Assembly: GCA_050740255.1 (NCBI GenBank)
Contig: JBOICV010000091.1
Coordinates: forward strand, 1-44,847
DNA: 44,847 nt
Direction of reading: 5' to 3'
Source of the DNA: JBOICV01 sp050740255
GTDB taxonomy: Bacteria; Pseudomonadota; Gammaproteobacteria; Nevskiales; JBOICV01
Below the pieces are notes generated by a model. The model saw nothing but the letters and a program-made list of their open reading frames with translations, did not search any database and was not told the origin of the DNA. This document shows, piece after piece, positions 1-7,035 of the stretch (positions are counted from its first letter, which is position 1; each line of letters opens with the position of its first letter). Made by a program: the position numbers and the translations under genes.

Positions 1-2
1 AC

Positions 3-518
3 GCCAAGCAGCAGCGTGAAGTCGTCAACGAGCAGGGCCTGACCACCAAAACCCTGTCGCGCCAGAAGACGCAAGAAGAACTGGCCGCGGAGAAAAAAGC
101 GCGGGATGACGCCGCGCTTGCCGCCGAAGCCAAGAAAAAACAGGACGAGGCGGATCGCAATCTGCTGCAGACCTATCCCAGCGTGCAGGCGATAGACGAG
201 GCGCGCAGCGAGCGGCTCAATCTGATTGATTCCAATCTGCGCATGGCGCAGAAGTCGCGCACGGGCGTTGATGAATCCTTACAAAAGCTGAATGCGCGCA
301 GGGCCGCCGCCGAAAAAGATGGCGGCAAGGCGCCCGCGCCATTGCTCTCCCAGATAAAAGATCACCAGCGAAAACTGAAGGAAACGGACGACGCGATTAC
401 CAAGATGCAGCAGGATCGCGTGAAGTTAAGCGCAAAGTTCGATCAGGACAAGAAACGCTATCTGGAATTGCAAGGCAACGCACAGGCAGCCGTGCCGAGC
501 CCCGCGCCTACCCGTTAG
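3..518 (+). CDS. C-terminal part of a coiled-coil protein (5' end outside window)
   Basis: The frame is open from the left edge of the window to a TAG at 516-518, so this is the 3' end of a longer gene. The visible 171 residues are very rich in Lys, Glu, Ala and Gln with heptad-like spacing (KKARDDAALAAEAKKKQDEA and onward), which predicts a long alpha-helical coiled coil. It ends in a short Ala/Pro tail. No catalytic motif is visible. It resembles the periplasmic DUF4124-type proteins of gammaproteobacteria, but the diagnostic N-terminus is outside the window, so I do not name it. Its stop codon overlaps the argB stop by two bases on the opposite strand, so the two genes converge with no room for a separate terminator. 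Confidence 0.75.
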   Translation, partial: AKQQREVVNEQGLTTKTLSRQKTQEELAAEKKARDDAALAAEAKKKQDEADRNLLQTYPSVQAIDEARSERLNLIDSNLRMAQKSRTGVDESLQKLNARRAAAEKDGGKAPAPLLSQIKDHQRKLKETDDAITKMQQDRVKLSAKFDQDKKRYLELQGNAQAAVPSPAPTR

Positions 519-1381
519 CTCGCGCGAATTAAGGTACCAACGCCCTCGTCGGTGAACAGCTCCAGCAACACTGCGTGCTCCACGCGGCCGTCCACAATAT
601 GGGCGGCTTTCACGCCGGAATTCACCGCATCCAGCGCGCATTGAATCTTGGGAATCATGCCACCGTGGATGGTGCCGTCCTTGATCAGCGCCTCCACTTT
701 CTTGGGTGACAAGCCGGTCAGCAACTTACCTTTTTTGTCCTGCACGCCGGGGGTATTCGTCAGCAGCATCAACTTCTCGGCCTTGAGCACACCGGCCAAT
801 TTGCCTGCCACCGGGTCGGCGTTGATGTTGTAGGACTCACCGCTCGCGCCGACACCGACCGGCGCGATCACCGGGATAAAGCCGCCCTGCTCCAGATGCG
901 CGACCACCCGCGGATCAATGCTCTCGATTTCGCCGACCAAGCCGATATCCTGGCCCTTCACCAACAACTTCTTGGCGCGAATCATGCCGCCGTCCTTGCC
1001 GGTCAGACCCACCGCACGCCCACCCTGATGATTGATCGCCGATACCACCGCCTTGTTGACCAGGCCGCCGAGCATCATTTCGACCACGTCCATCGTCTCT
1101 TCGTCGGTCACGCGCAAACCTTCGACGAACCTGCTTTCCTTACCGAGTTTTTCCAGATGGTCGCCAATCTGCGGCCCGCCGCCATGCACCACCACGGGAT
1201 TGATGCCGACCAGCTTCATCAGCACGACGTCGCGGGCAAAGGAGGCAATCATGGTGTCGTCTTTCATGGCGTTACCGCCGTACTTGACCACGACCGTCTT
1301 GCCGGCGAAACGCCGGATATAGGGCAGCGCCTCGGTCAATACCTTGGCGACCTGCATGGCTTGATCGGAGTTGAGGGCCAT
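515..1381 (-). CDS. argB: Acetylglutamate kinase
   Basis: ArgB phosphorylates N-acetyl-L-glutamate with ATP, the second step of arginine biosynthesis, in the cytoplasm. The 288-residue length is normal. The amino-acid kinase fold is marked by the nucleotide-binding VVKYGGNAM (about residues 31-39), VHGGGPQIG (about 65-73), the acetylglutamate-site segment SYNINADPVAGK and the C-terminal IHGGMIPK. The sequence is closely similar to Pseudomonas ArgB throughout. The ATG at 1381 is preceded by AGGAG with a short spacer, and a TAGAAT -10-like box lies about 35 bases upstream. In Pseudomonas argB sits in a coaBC-dut-algC-argB neighbourhood; here about 5.6 kb of accessory genes separates it from dut. 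Confidence 0.97.
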   Translation of the reverse strand: MALNSDQAMQVAKVLTEALPYIRRFAGKTVVVKYGGNAMKDDTMIASFARDVVLMKLVGINPVVVHGGGPQIGDHLEKLGKESRFVEGLRVTDEETMDVVEMMLGGLVNKAVVSAINHQGGRAVGLTGKDGGMIRAKKLLVKGQDIGLVGEIESIDPRVVAHLEQGGFIPVIAPVGVGASGESYNINADPVAGKLAGVLKAEKLMLLTNTPGVQDKKGKLLTGLSPKKVEALIKDGTIHGGMIPKIQCALDAVNSGVKAAHIVDGRVEHAVLLELFTDEGVGTLIRAS

Positions 1382-1495
1382 TGCTCCTAACCGGGCAAAT
1401 TTAGAGCGCGCATTCTAACCGCTTGCGCGCAAGGCGGCATTGAATGGCTTACCCGAAACCGCAACAGGTCATGCAGTGTTTCCTCAACCAATGAA

Positions 1496-1520
1496 AGCAA
1501 CGGCGTGCGACGCCGTTGCT
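1496..1520 (-). terminator. Hairpin downstream of the GHKL ATPase gene
   Basis: A perfect 11-bp inverted repeat (arms 1496-1506 and 1510-1520) encloses a 3-base loop. Read leftward it lies 36 bases past the ATPase stop codon and is followed by a weak T-rich stretch (TTTCATT). This fits an imperfect intrinsic terminator separating the defence operon from argB. The stem is certain; the terminator role is inferred. Confidence 0.5.
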
Positions 1521-1556
1521 CGCTGGCAGTTAGGCGCTTACGCATTGGCAATATGT

Positions 1557-4016
1557 CTACTCGGAATCCTGTGAGATCGATGAGCTGTCGACGATCTTCG
1601 GAAGGTTTTCTGCCAACGCCAGCACCGTTGACGCAGCTCCGCGTGCTGCCATGCGACGTATATGATCAACCAGATCATTTATCCCCTGTACCCCTGCTTC
1701 CTGCGTAGCACGCAAGGCATGCTCGTACCCGAGCATAAGTATGCGCATGCCAAGGATGTATTTTTCCGTGACTACGTCCTTAGCAAGGTCGCCACGAGTT
1801 TGCATCTTGTATTTCAGATGATATGAGTTGTCGTAGTTGACCTTGTAAATGACCTGTCCATCGCCAAGGTCTGCGACGGTGCCGCCGTCCTGGTCCGTAA
1901 AACCTTCCGGCCAGCGTTCCGTCTGTTGTTCTCCGACGTTGCGGCCGTCCTTGGTCAGCAGGATGCACTTCGGCAACCCGTGCGTTGGAGCATTGGTGCC
2001 GTGACCCTTTCGGTCCGCGCCTCCGCCACCTTTGGTCTTGTCTTCTCGCTTGGGGCCTTTTGGCTTCGGTTCAGGAGGAGTTTCCTCCTCCGCTATGCGA
2101 ATCGTGAGCGAATCTTCGACTGCCTCGGGCATGGCGGTATCTTGCAAACCGACATTGAAGGTGAACTGCTGACCGACCCGTAGATTGGATTCCACAGGGT
2201 CAAAGAAAATCATGAGCCTCCCATCGTTTAAGTGCTGCCGGACGGCAAACCGCGACGAGATTTCTCCCGGCAGTATCACGCGTCCAGGGTTGTCAGGCCT
2301 GTTAAGGTAGCCGTTCTCCGCGTCCGTGCGAGCACCCACGGGACGGGTACGGTTTATCGGTATCTCAATCCCCTTGTGCGCGGCCTTGCCTTCAAACTGG
2401 ATGTAGGTCGGGCTGTACCTGCTTTCGATGTTGCCCGTTCCTTGGTCCTTGCCGTTCACACCGCCGCCGGCGGGCAAGCGAATGACGGGGTCAATTCCCG
2501 TCAGAAGGTTCGCTAATGTCGGGTCCTTGTCGACGAGCTTCTGAAATAGATCATTCCGCTCCTCCTTTGTGGTGCGCTCCATTTCTTCTCGTGCAACTTT
2601 GGCCTGGAGCTTCTTAAGGCCGATAGACTCCTTGATCGTAAGCGTTACGAGCTCGCGGTAACGCTCTCCAACAATTGTGTTGCGGATGTGCTCACGGTCG
2701 CCTTTCCATACGTCGTTGTGTGCCCCAAACGTAAGGTTACTGGCATCAATAATGACCACGACGCGATCCTTGAGCGCGGGAAATCCGCAATCCGTCAAAT
2801 AACCCCTTGTCTGCTTGAACTGAACCTGGCCGTTTAGTGTGTGGAAGACGCGGTTGTTTGTGCTTTCAAGCCAACTAGGGATTCTTCTCTTGAGCGCAAT
2901 TGCATTAATGGAAATCTCACCGAGTTCCGGGTCCTCAACCTTGCCGACGCTGATGCGTTCGTCAGCCGCTACCTCATCATCGTCCTCACTTTCCGGCTCA
3001 TCAGGTCGTCCCTCCTTGTGCGAACGGAGTAGCAAAAACTCCATGCCGTAGAACGGGCGCGGGTCTATACCTTCCGCGCGATCGCCACCGCGCTTTGAGT
3101 CCGGTTTCTGACGAAAATCCAAAAGTCGAAAGGGCAGAATCGTTTCAACGAGATTCTCGTTCAGTGCTTCACGCGCCCCGCGAAAACTCAAAAATCTGGC
3201 CCCAACCTGGTAGTCATACAATTTGATGACCGTCCCGGTCTTTAGAAGCACGCCGTCATATCGCTTTCCGTCCCCCTTCTTAAACGGAAATATCACGTCT
3301 GCATCAAACGAGGGAATCGAGCCGTCCGGAAGGACGAAGTATTCTGCGATAGGCATGCCAGCGGCCGGTCGGCGACGCATCAATGTCCATCCCCACTGCG
3401 CCTTTCCATCGAAACGCCTTGAAAGGATAAATTTGAACCAACGACGCCCGCAGTATCCCAAGACGCCCGATGACCCCATGTTGTACTTGCCTTGGACAAA
3501 GGGAATGCCGCGCTTGTTGCCTTCGCTCAGAGACAAGAAGGTTCGGCTGAAATCCTCCGGTTTTTGTCCCTCCCCGTTGTCCACAAACGTATAGCAGGGC
3601 AGTCCCTCCTTCTTATTTCTGGCGCCGGTTATTCCGATTACGAGGTTTTTCGACGCAAAGTCTCTCAGCCAAGGATCATTGGAATCGAGGTTGACGAGTT
3701 TGCCGCCTTGCATCGGCTTGACCAGCTTGTCGACTGCCTCATACATCGTGCGAGGTGCTTGCGGTCCTTTCGGATCGACGCCCTTTTGAAGAGCGTGCCT
3801 TGTCAACACCGCATCCACCATGTTGGTCATCAACTCCGTTAGCGCTTTCCCGCCGTCCGAAGCTTGGTTCGAGGTGACGTTGAAGTTGGTTTCGCGGTTG
3901 TCTAGTGGCCTCCAGTTTGAAGCCTTCTCCATTTCCGCAATGGATTCGACAAGGGTTTGAACTGTCTTTTCGGATTCAGCCTGAAGCAACGTCAGGCAAA
4001 CTTCGTGCAATTTCAT
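1557..4016 (-). CDS. GHKL (MORC/MutL-like) ATPase of a restriction-modification-type defence locus
   Basis: This 819-residue protein has an N-terminal Bergerat-fold ATPase. The N-box ExxxNxxDA is at residues 61-69 (E61, N65, D68), the DxGxG motif is DNGEG at 146-150, and the glycine-rich ATP lid is GKYNMGSSG at 176-184. A transducer-like region follows, then a charged linker around residue 340 and a Lys-rich, low-complexity stretch near 650-670. No nuclease motif is evident to me. Prokaryotic MORC/paraMORC GHKL proteins were described by Iyer, Abhiman and Aravind as parts of restriction-modification systems, where they are thought to remodel DNA or protein-DNA complexes. The neighbouring C5-methylase and Vsr genes fit that setting. 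It lies 15 bases after the small gene 4032-4277, presumably in one transcript. GC content is visibly lower than in the housekeeping genes. Calling it the restriction effector is inference. Confidence 0.85.
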   Translation of the reverse strand: MKLHEVCLTLLQAESEKTVQTLVESIAEMEKASNWRPLDNRETNFNVTSNQASDGGKALTELMTNMVDAVLTRHALQKGVDPKGPQAPRTMYEAVDKLVKPMQGGKLVNLDSNDPWLRDFASKNLVIGITGARNKKEGLPCYTFVDNGEGQKPEDFSRTFLSLSEGNKRGIPFVQGKYNMGSSGVLGYCGRRWFKFILSRRFDGKAQWGWTLMRRRPAAGMPIAEYFVLPDGSIPSFDADVIFPFKKGDGKRYDGVLLKTGTVIKLYDYQVGARFLSFRGAREALNENLVETILPFRLLDFRQKPDSKRGGDRAEGIDPRPFYGMEFLLLRSHKEGRPDEPESEDDDEVAADERISVGKVEDPELGEISINAIALKRRIPSWLESTNNRVFHTLNGQVQFKQTRGYLTDCGFPALKDRVVVIIDASNLTFGAHNDVWKGDREHIRNTIVGERYRELVTLTIKESIGLKKLQAKVAREEMERTTKEERNDLFQKLVDKDPTLANLLTGIDPVIRLPAGGGVNGKDQGTGNIESRYSPTYIQFEGKAAHKGIEIPINRTRPVGARTDAENGYLNRPDNPGRVILPGEISSRFAVRQHLNDGRLMIFFDPVESNLRVGQQFTFNVGLQDTAMPEAVEDSLTIRIAEEETPPEPKPKGPKREDKTKGGGGADRKGHGTNAPTHGLPKCILLTKDGRNVGEQQTERWPEGFTDQDGGTVADLGDGQVIYKVNYDNSYHLKYKMQTRGDLAKDVVTEKYILGMRILMLGYEHALRATQEAGVQGINDLVDHIRRMAARGAASTVLALAENLPKIVDSSSISQDSE

Positions 4017-4031
4017 TGCTTGAGCATCCCT

Positions 4032-4277
4032 CTAATCCAGCTTGAATTCGATCTTGCGGCCGCCGCGCTTCTGGGCGAGCTCGAACTTTTGCCGGCACGC
4101 AGTCACTTCATCCTGAAGGGCCTTGAGGATCTTTTGTACATCGTGTTGCGAGTAGTCATAGTTGGACTTATTCGAGAGGTTTCCTATCAGCTGGATTCTC
4201 TTAAGCGCACTCGAAACTCGCTTTGTTGCGAGCCTCACGAACTTATCTCGATCCTCTTTCCGCATTACCCTGTCCAT
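4032..4277 (-). CDS. Small conserved partner protein of the GHKL defence locus
   Basis: This protein of about 81 residues is basic and predicted helical, with a central GNLSNKSNYDY segment followed by a helix reading QKILKALQDEV. I recall similar small proteins, usually annotated hypothetical, beside GHKL ATPases and cytosine methylases; this comes from memory and was not checked. It is the first gene of the leftward operon and is followed after 15 bases by the ATPase. The start is uncertain: ATG at 4277 lies about 10 bases after the predicted transcription start, ATG at 4265 has an AGGG very close upstream, and the frame stays open to 4322 through the operator. A role as a DNA-binding or ATPase-loading subunit is a guess. 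Confidence 0.65.
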   Translation of the reverse strand: MDRVMRKEDRDKFVRLATKRVSSALKRIQLIGNLSNKSNYDYSQHDVQKILKALQDEVTACRQKFELAQKRGGRKIEFKLD

Positions 4278-4280
4278 TTT

Positions 4281-4322
4281 CTTAGTACGCGTACATAATA
4301 TACACATACGCGTACTAAGCAA
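4281..4322 (-). promoter_or_regulatory. Leftward promoter with two palindromic operators
   Basis: A perfect 13-bp inverted repeat (arms 4281-4293 and 4307-4319) surrounds a 13-base AT-rich spacer. Each arm contains its own palindrome, GTACGCGTAC at 4285-4294 and TACGCGTA at 4307-4314, with centres 21 bp apart, two helical turns. A leftward promoter fits inside: -35 TTGCTT at 4322-4317, 16-bp spacer, -10 TATTAT at 4300-4295. One operator therefore lies in the promoter spacer and the other over the start site, the geometry of repression. The HTH protein encoded at 4413 is the natural candidate ligand (inference). Confidence 0.75.
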
Positions 4323-4353
4323 GTTTACGCGCGAAGCGCGCGAAAGGTCGTGC

Positions 4354-4393
4354 TTGAAGTCCCAGCGGTCGTAAAACTATACTTAACTATAGT
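4354..4393 (+). promoter_or_regulatory. Rightward promoter with dyad for the HTH-methylase operon
   Basis: TTGAAG at 4354-4359 and TATACT at 4378-4383, separated by 18 bp, form a good sigma-70 promoter about 20 bases upstream of the HTH protein start at 4413. The -10 box overlaps a perfect inverted repeat, ACTATA at 4376-4381 and TATAGT at 4388-4393 with a 6-base spacer, a possible second operator. A GC-rich hairpin (4328-4340) lies between the two divergent promoters. Confidence 0.6.
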
Positions 4394-4412
4394 CATTGGC
4401 CTGGTGGCTGCT

Positions 4413-4607
4413 ATGCCTAAGCCTCACGCAAGCGCGGCGTTCTTTTCGGCGCAAGAGGCCGCCAAAGCGGCTGGCATATCTAAAGCGACGCTCCTTCGCT
4501 GGATCAAGGGTGGTCGAATTGGCGATGCTGCTAAACGGGATCGAAATGGCTGGCGCTTGTTCACCGATCGAGAAGTCCAGCGAATTCGTCGAGTCGCCCA
4601 GTCGTAG
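4413..4607 (+). CDS. MerR-like helix-turn-helix protein, probable controller of the R-M locus
   Basis: This 64-residue protein consists almost only of a winged HTH of the MerR/excisionase type: FFSAQEAAKAAGISKATLLR (helix-turn-helix), then WIKGGRI and a wing ending NGWRLFTDREVQRIRR. It lacks an effector domain, like the small controller proteins of type II restriction systems, although those are usually of the Xre type. I chose the ATG at 4413 because the homologous HTH starts right after it and the promoter at 4354-4383 would place transcription start just upstream; an in-frame ATG at 4350 would lie upstream of that promoter. The methylase gene begins 22 bases downstream. Binding to the dyads at 4281-4319 or 4376-4393 is inferred from position. 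Confidence 0.75.
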   Translation: MPKPHASAAFFSAQEAAKAAGISKATLLRWIKGGRIGDAAKRDRNGWRLFTDREVQRIRRVAQS

Positions 4608-4629
4608 GCCTAGTTCAAGAGAAACAGTG

Positions 4630-5835
4630 ATGCCAGCAGTGGAAAAGCGCGCGCCAAAATTCCTAGCCGTGGATTTTTTCTGCGGCGCCGGCGGCACGAC
4701 TCGCGGATTAATCGACGCGGGTGGCTATGTGATCGCTGGGATCGACAAAGACGATAAATGCGAACTCACGTTCGCGACCAACAACAAAAATGCGGCACTG
4801 GACCGTGCAGCGCCGACGTTTCTGCACTATGACTTGTTCCCAAAGACTCGCCGTTATAGGTGGGGACAACAGAGTGAGCTCCGCTCCGAATTGCATGATC
4901 TGATTCCTTTCTACAAGAAGCAAGCACCGCATGCGCCGCTCCTATTCGCAATATGTGCTCCTTGTCAGCCATTTACTCGGCTATCGCGAAAGGAAATGAC
5001 CAAGGCGCGGCTCGCCAAACGCAGCAAGGATCGCAACCTGCTTGGCGAGGCCGTGAAGTTCGTCGAGTATTTCAAGCCCGAGCTTGTTCTTTCGGAAAAC
5101 GTACGCGGAATTGGCGATCCGCAGTATGGGGGAATATGGGCCGACTTCATTGAAAGGCTCGAAGAGGCTGGCTACGTCACCGGGTCGAAAGTCATATGCA
5201 CCTCAAGGTTTGGTATTGCCCAATACCGCAAGCGATCAATATTGATCGCCGTGCGAAGGAGGCTGGTAAGATCAGAACGATGTGCGGACACGTCGAAGCG
5301 GGCCTTACTGGTTCCTGAATGCAATCCGGACACCCCTCCAGTGTCGGTCCAGGAAGCCTTAGCTCATTTCCCGCCGCTAAAGGCGGGAGAGCAGCACCCG
5401 GTGATTCCGAATCACCTTACTCGAGCACTCAGCAAGCTAAATAAGCAACGCCTAAGGGCTGCGTTGCCAGGCCAATCGAATGCTTACATGGAAGACACGC
5501 CGCACGGCGATCTGTCTTTGAAATGCCACAAGCGCGTCAACAAGCGCCTCCGAGATCGTTGTTTCAATGATGTATACACCAGGATGCGGTCGAACCATCC
5601 GGCTCCGACAATTACGACGAAGTGCCATAGCATCTCCAACGGACGTTTTGGGCACTATGAAGTCGGACAGGTGCGCGGCATTTCATTGCGAGAAGCGGCT
5701 GCGCTTCAGTCCTTCCCGGATGACTACGTTTTCTTTCCAATCGACCAGCAAGAACCCGTGGCGCGCATGATCGGCAACGCCGTCCCACCAAGGCTCGCGG
5801 AATTCTTTTCGGATTATCTGGTGCACTCTATCTAG
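4630..5835 (+). CDS. C5-cytosine DNA methyltransferase
   Basis: The enzyme transfers a methyl group from AdoMet to C5 of cytosine in a specific DNA sequence. Conserved motifs appear in order in 401 residues: motif I FFCGAGGTTRG (16-26), motif IV CAPCQPF (109-115, catalytic Cys112) with Ala in place of the first Pro of the usual PPCQ, motif VI ENV (156-158), motif VIII QYRKR (198-202), and motif X GNAVPP (382-387). The target-recognition region between motifs VIII and IX is modest. The start is the ATG at 4630, which begins just before motif I; the frame is open to 4396, but that stretch overlaps the HTH gene. Its stop overlaps the convergent vsr gene by 8 bp. It probably protects host DNA against the GHKL-dependent effector. 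The target sequence cannot be read from the gene. Confidence 0.93.
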   Translation: MPAVEKRAPKFLAVDFFCGAGGTTRGLIDAGGYVIAGIDKDDKCELTFATNNKNAALDRAAPTFLHYDLFPKTRRYRWGQQSELRSELHDLIPFYKKQAPHAPLLFAICAPCQPFTRLSRKEMTKARLAKRSKDRNLLGEAVKFVEYFKPELVLSENVRGIGDPQYGGIWADFIERLEEAGYVTGSKVICTSRFGIAQYRKRSILIAVRRRLVRSERCADTSKRALLVPECNPDTPPVSVQEALAHFPPLKAGEQHPVIPNHLTRALSKLNKQRLRAALPGQSNAYMEDTPHGDLSLKCHKRVNKRLRDRCFNDVYTRMRSNHPAPTITTKCHSISNGRFGHYEVGQVRGISLREAAALQSFPDDYVFFPIDQQEPVARMIGNAVPPRLAEFFSDYLVHSI

Positions 5836-6241
5836 CTAAGCGGCGCCGACGGATCACGCGAAGCAACTCGGCGGCTCCCTCTTTTGTCTCGCAGGTCCAA
5901 ATTACTACTGGCGTCCACCCTGCAGCTTTCAACAGACGCCTATTCCTCTTGTCGCGCTTCTTGTTAGCGTCGAGCTTTCTATTCCAGAAGTTTGTGTTAG
6001 TTGTGGGACGCAGACCACGCTTGCAGGAGTGCCCGTGCCAAAAACAGCCATTCACAAAAATGGCTGTCCGGTAGCTGCTAAGCACGATATCAGGCCGCCC
6101 GGGCAGGCGGGCGTCATGTAGCCGAAAACGGAACCCCGCCGCGAACAGCATGCGCCGGACATACATTTCCGGACTTGTGTCGCGGCCCTTTACGGCAGCC
6201 ATCATCTTCGAGCGCGACGGGGAAGGGCGCCTGGTTACCAT
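5828..6241 (-). CDS. vsr: Very-short-patch-repair (Vsr) endonuclease
   Basis: Vsr nicks DNA 5' of the T in T:G mismatches that arise when 5-methylcytosine deaminates, and so accompanies C5-methylases. The 137 residues align well with E. coli Vsr: catalytic Asp51 in LPGRPD, then FVNGCFWHGHSC with Phe67, Trp68, His69 and the zinc ligands His71 and Cys73 at the same numbering as the E. coli enzyme, followed by the ligand-rich helix NFWNRKLDANKKRD. It is encoded convergently to the methylase and overlaps its 3' end, so it needs its own promoter, probably in the short region above 6241. In some defence loci Vsr-type nucleases are proposed to act in restriction itself; here repair of methylation damage is the simpler reading. 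Confidence 0.95.
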   Translation of the reverse strand: MVTRRPSPSRSKMMAAVKGRDTSPEMYVRRMLFAAGFRFRLHDARLPGRPDIVLSSYRTAIFVNGCFWHGHSCKRGLRPTTNTNFWNRKLDANKKRDKRNRRLLKAAGWTPVVIWTCETKEGAAELLRVIRRRRLAR

Positions 6242-6264
6242 AGCCGGATCCAGTTATCGGATAC

Positions 6265-6296
6265 AAACGGGCACTTCGGTGCCCGTTTTATTTTGG
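6265..6296. terminator. Bidirectional intrinsic terminator
   Basis: A 10-bp stem (6265-6274 with 6279-6288) closed by a TTCG tetraloop is followed rightward by TTTTATTTT and leftward by TTTGTAT. It lies just past the stop of the leftward toxin-antitoxin operon, so it should end that transcript and insulate vsr from it. Confidence 0.85.
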
Positions 6297-6304
6297 CCAA
6301 TGTT

Positions 6305-6673
6305 TCAGGCGGCCTCGCTCAGATCCAGCTCAGCCGAGACTTTGCGCCACGGCACGGCCACCTCGTGCGCACGGGTTTTGATGATGAGTCCCGCGCGTAT
6401 CAGCGCCTGAACATCGCTGTGCACGTTCTTGTAGTCGCGGCGGAGCTCCCCCGCGAGCCGGCGGACAGATTGCGGGCCCGCGCGACGCAGGTGCCGCAGA
6501 ACTTCCAGCCGCTTGGCGCTCATGACCCGGAGCAGGCTGTCCAGGTCGGTGAACGTCACGTTCTCGGGTGCGTTCAGCCGCCCGCCTTTCTCAAGCTTGT
6601 GCCAGGCCTCGACAAAACGGCGGCCCATGTCCTGCAACCCGCCCACATGGATGGCAATGCTCTTGCGTGTCAT
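6305..6673 (-). CDS. Antitoxin/DNA-binding protein of a TumE-TumA type module
   Basis: This 122-residue protein has a winged HTH in its second half: LDSLLRVMSAKRLEVLRHLR, then SVRRLAGELRRDYKNVHSDV and a wing reaching GLIIKTR. It resembles the HVO_A0114-like DNA-binding proteins that act as antitoxin partners of TumE-family toxins. Its ATG overlaps the toxin stop by 4 bases (ATGA), so the two are translationally coupled with the toxin gene first. The terminator at 6265-6296 follows directly. It probably represses its own operon through the palindrome next to the toxin start. Family assignment is from remembered resemblance. Confidence 0.8.
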   Translation of the reverse strand: MTRKSIAIHVGGLQDMGRRFVEAWHKLEKGGRLNAPENVTFTDLDSLLRVMSAKRLEVLRHLRRAGPQSVRRLAGELRRDYKNVHSDVQALIRAGLIIKTRAHEVAVPWRKVSAELDLSEAA

Positions 6674-6960
6674 GGTCTGCTCCTTGTCTTTTCAACGTCG
6701 GCGAGAAAGTCCGCGATCAGGCGCTCGACGCTCTCAAACCGGTACGGTGTTTCCCGATTGCCGTAATGGCGATGATTGCCCTTGCCGCGTTCATTGTCGT
6801 AGGCGACGATGCGGCGACCGCCCTTGCCGTAGTACAGCGAATACTTGAGGCGGTGTGGCCGCTGCGGCTCATGCCCGGGTAGCCTCCAGATAGTCATTTC
6901 GACGATGCCGCCATCTGGATAAACCAGCTTATCGTGATAAGCCAGTGTCGCCCTGGGCAT
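6670..6960 (-). CDS. TumE-family toxin
   Basis: This is a 96-residue protein with the layout of TumE/DUF6516 proteins: an N-terminal strand region (LVYPDGGIVEMTIWRLP), then LKYSLYYGKGGRRIVAYDN, a His-rich GKGNHRHYGN segment, and a C-terminal helix YRFESVERLIADFLADVE. These proteins are annotated as toxins of toxin-antitoxin pairs; the molecular target is not known to me. It is encoded immediately upstream of, and overlapping, the HTH antitoxin. The predicted -10 box ends only 7 bases before the ATG at 6960, so the mRNA may be leaderless. It lies at the edge of the accessory block beside dut. Confidence 0.8.
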   Translation of the reverse strand: MPRATLAYHDKLVYPDGGIVEMTIWRLPGHEPQRPHRLKYSLYYGKGGRRIVAYDNERGKGNHRHYGNRETPYRFESVERLIADFLADVEKTRSRP

Positions 6961-7003
6961 ATGGTGTATTACACCATAGTCAGATTAGGGTGTAAATAAC
7001 CAT
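6961..7003 (-). promoter_or_regulatory. Toxin-antitoxin promoter with paired operators
   Basis: A 17-bp palindrome (8-bp arms, 6961-6977) abuts the toxin start codon. A second, degenerate copy lies at 6987-7003 and matches 12 of 17 positions, 26 bp away. A leftward promoter fits exactly: -35 TTTACA at 6996-6991, 17-bp spacer, -10 TGTAAT at 6973-6968. The -10 box is inside one copy and the -35 box inside the other, as expected for autorepression by the antitoxin. Confidence 0.7.
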
Positions 7004-7035
7004 ACCCTTAGGATTTGGGCCGAGCCCTGGAAGCC

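Noticed and set aside
896..1390. Rightward open frame across argB
   Set aside because: Antisense to a clear argB with all kinase motifs; no ribosome binding site or family resemblance.
4396..4629. N-terminal extension of the methylase
   Set aside because: It would overlap the HTH gene entirely in another frame; motif I starts 15 residues after the ATG at 4630, which is normal for C5-methylases.
5828..6241. Vsr-like gene as the main restriction nuclease of the locus
   Set aside because: The catalytic layout matches the mismatch-repair Vsr of E. coli residue for residue, and it is not in the ATPase operon; restriction by it cannot be claimed from sequence.
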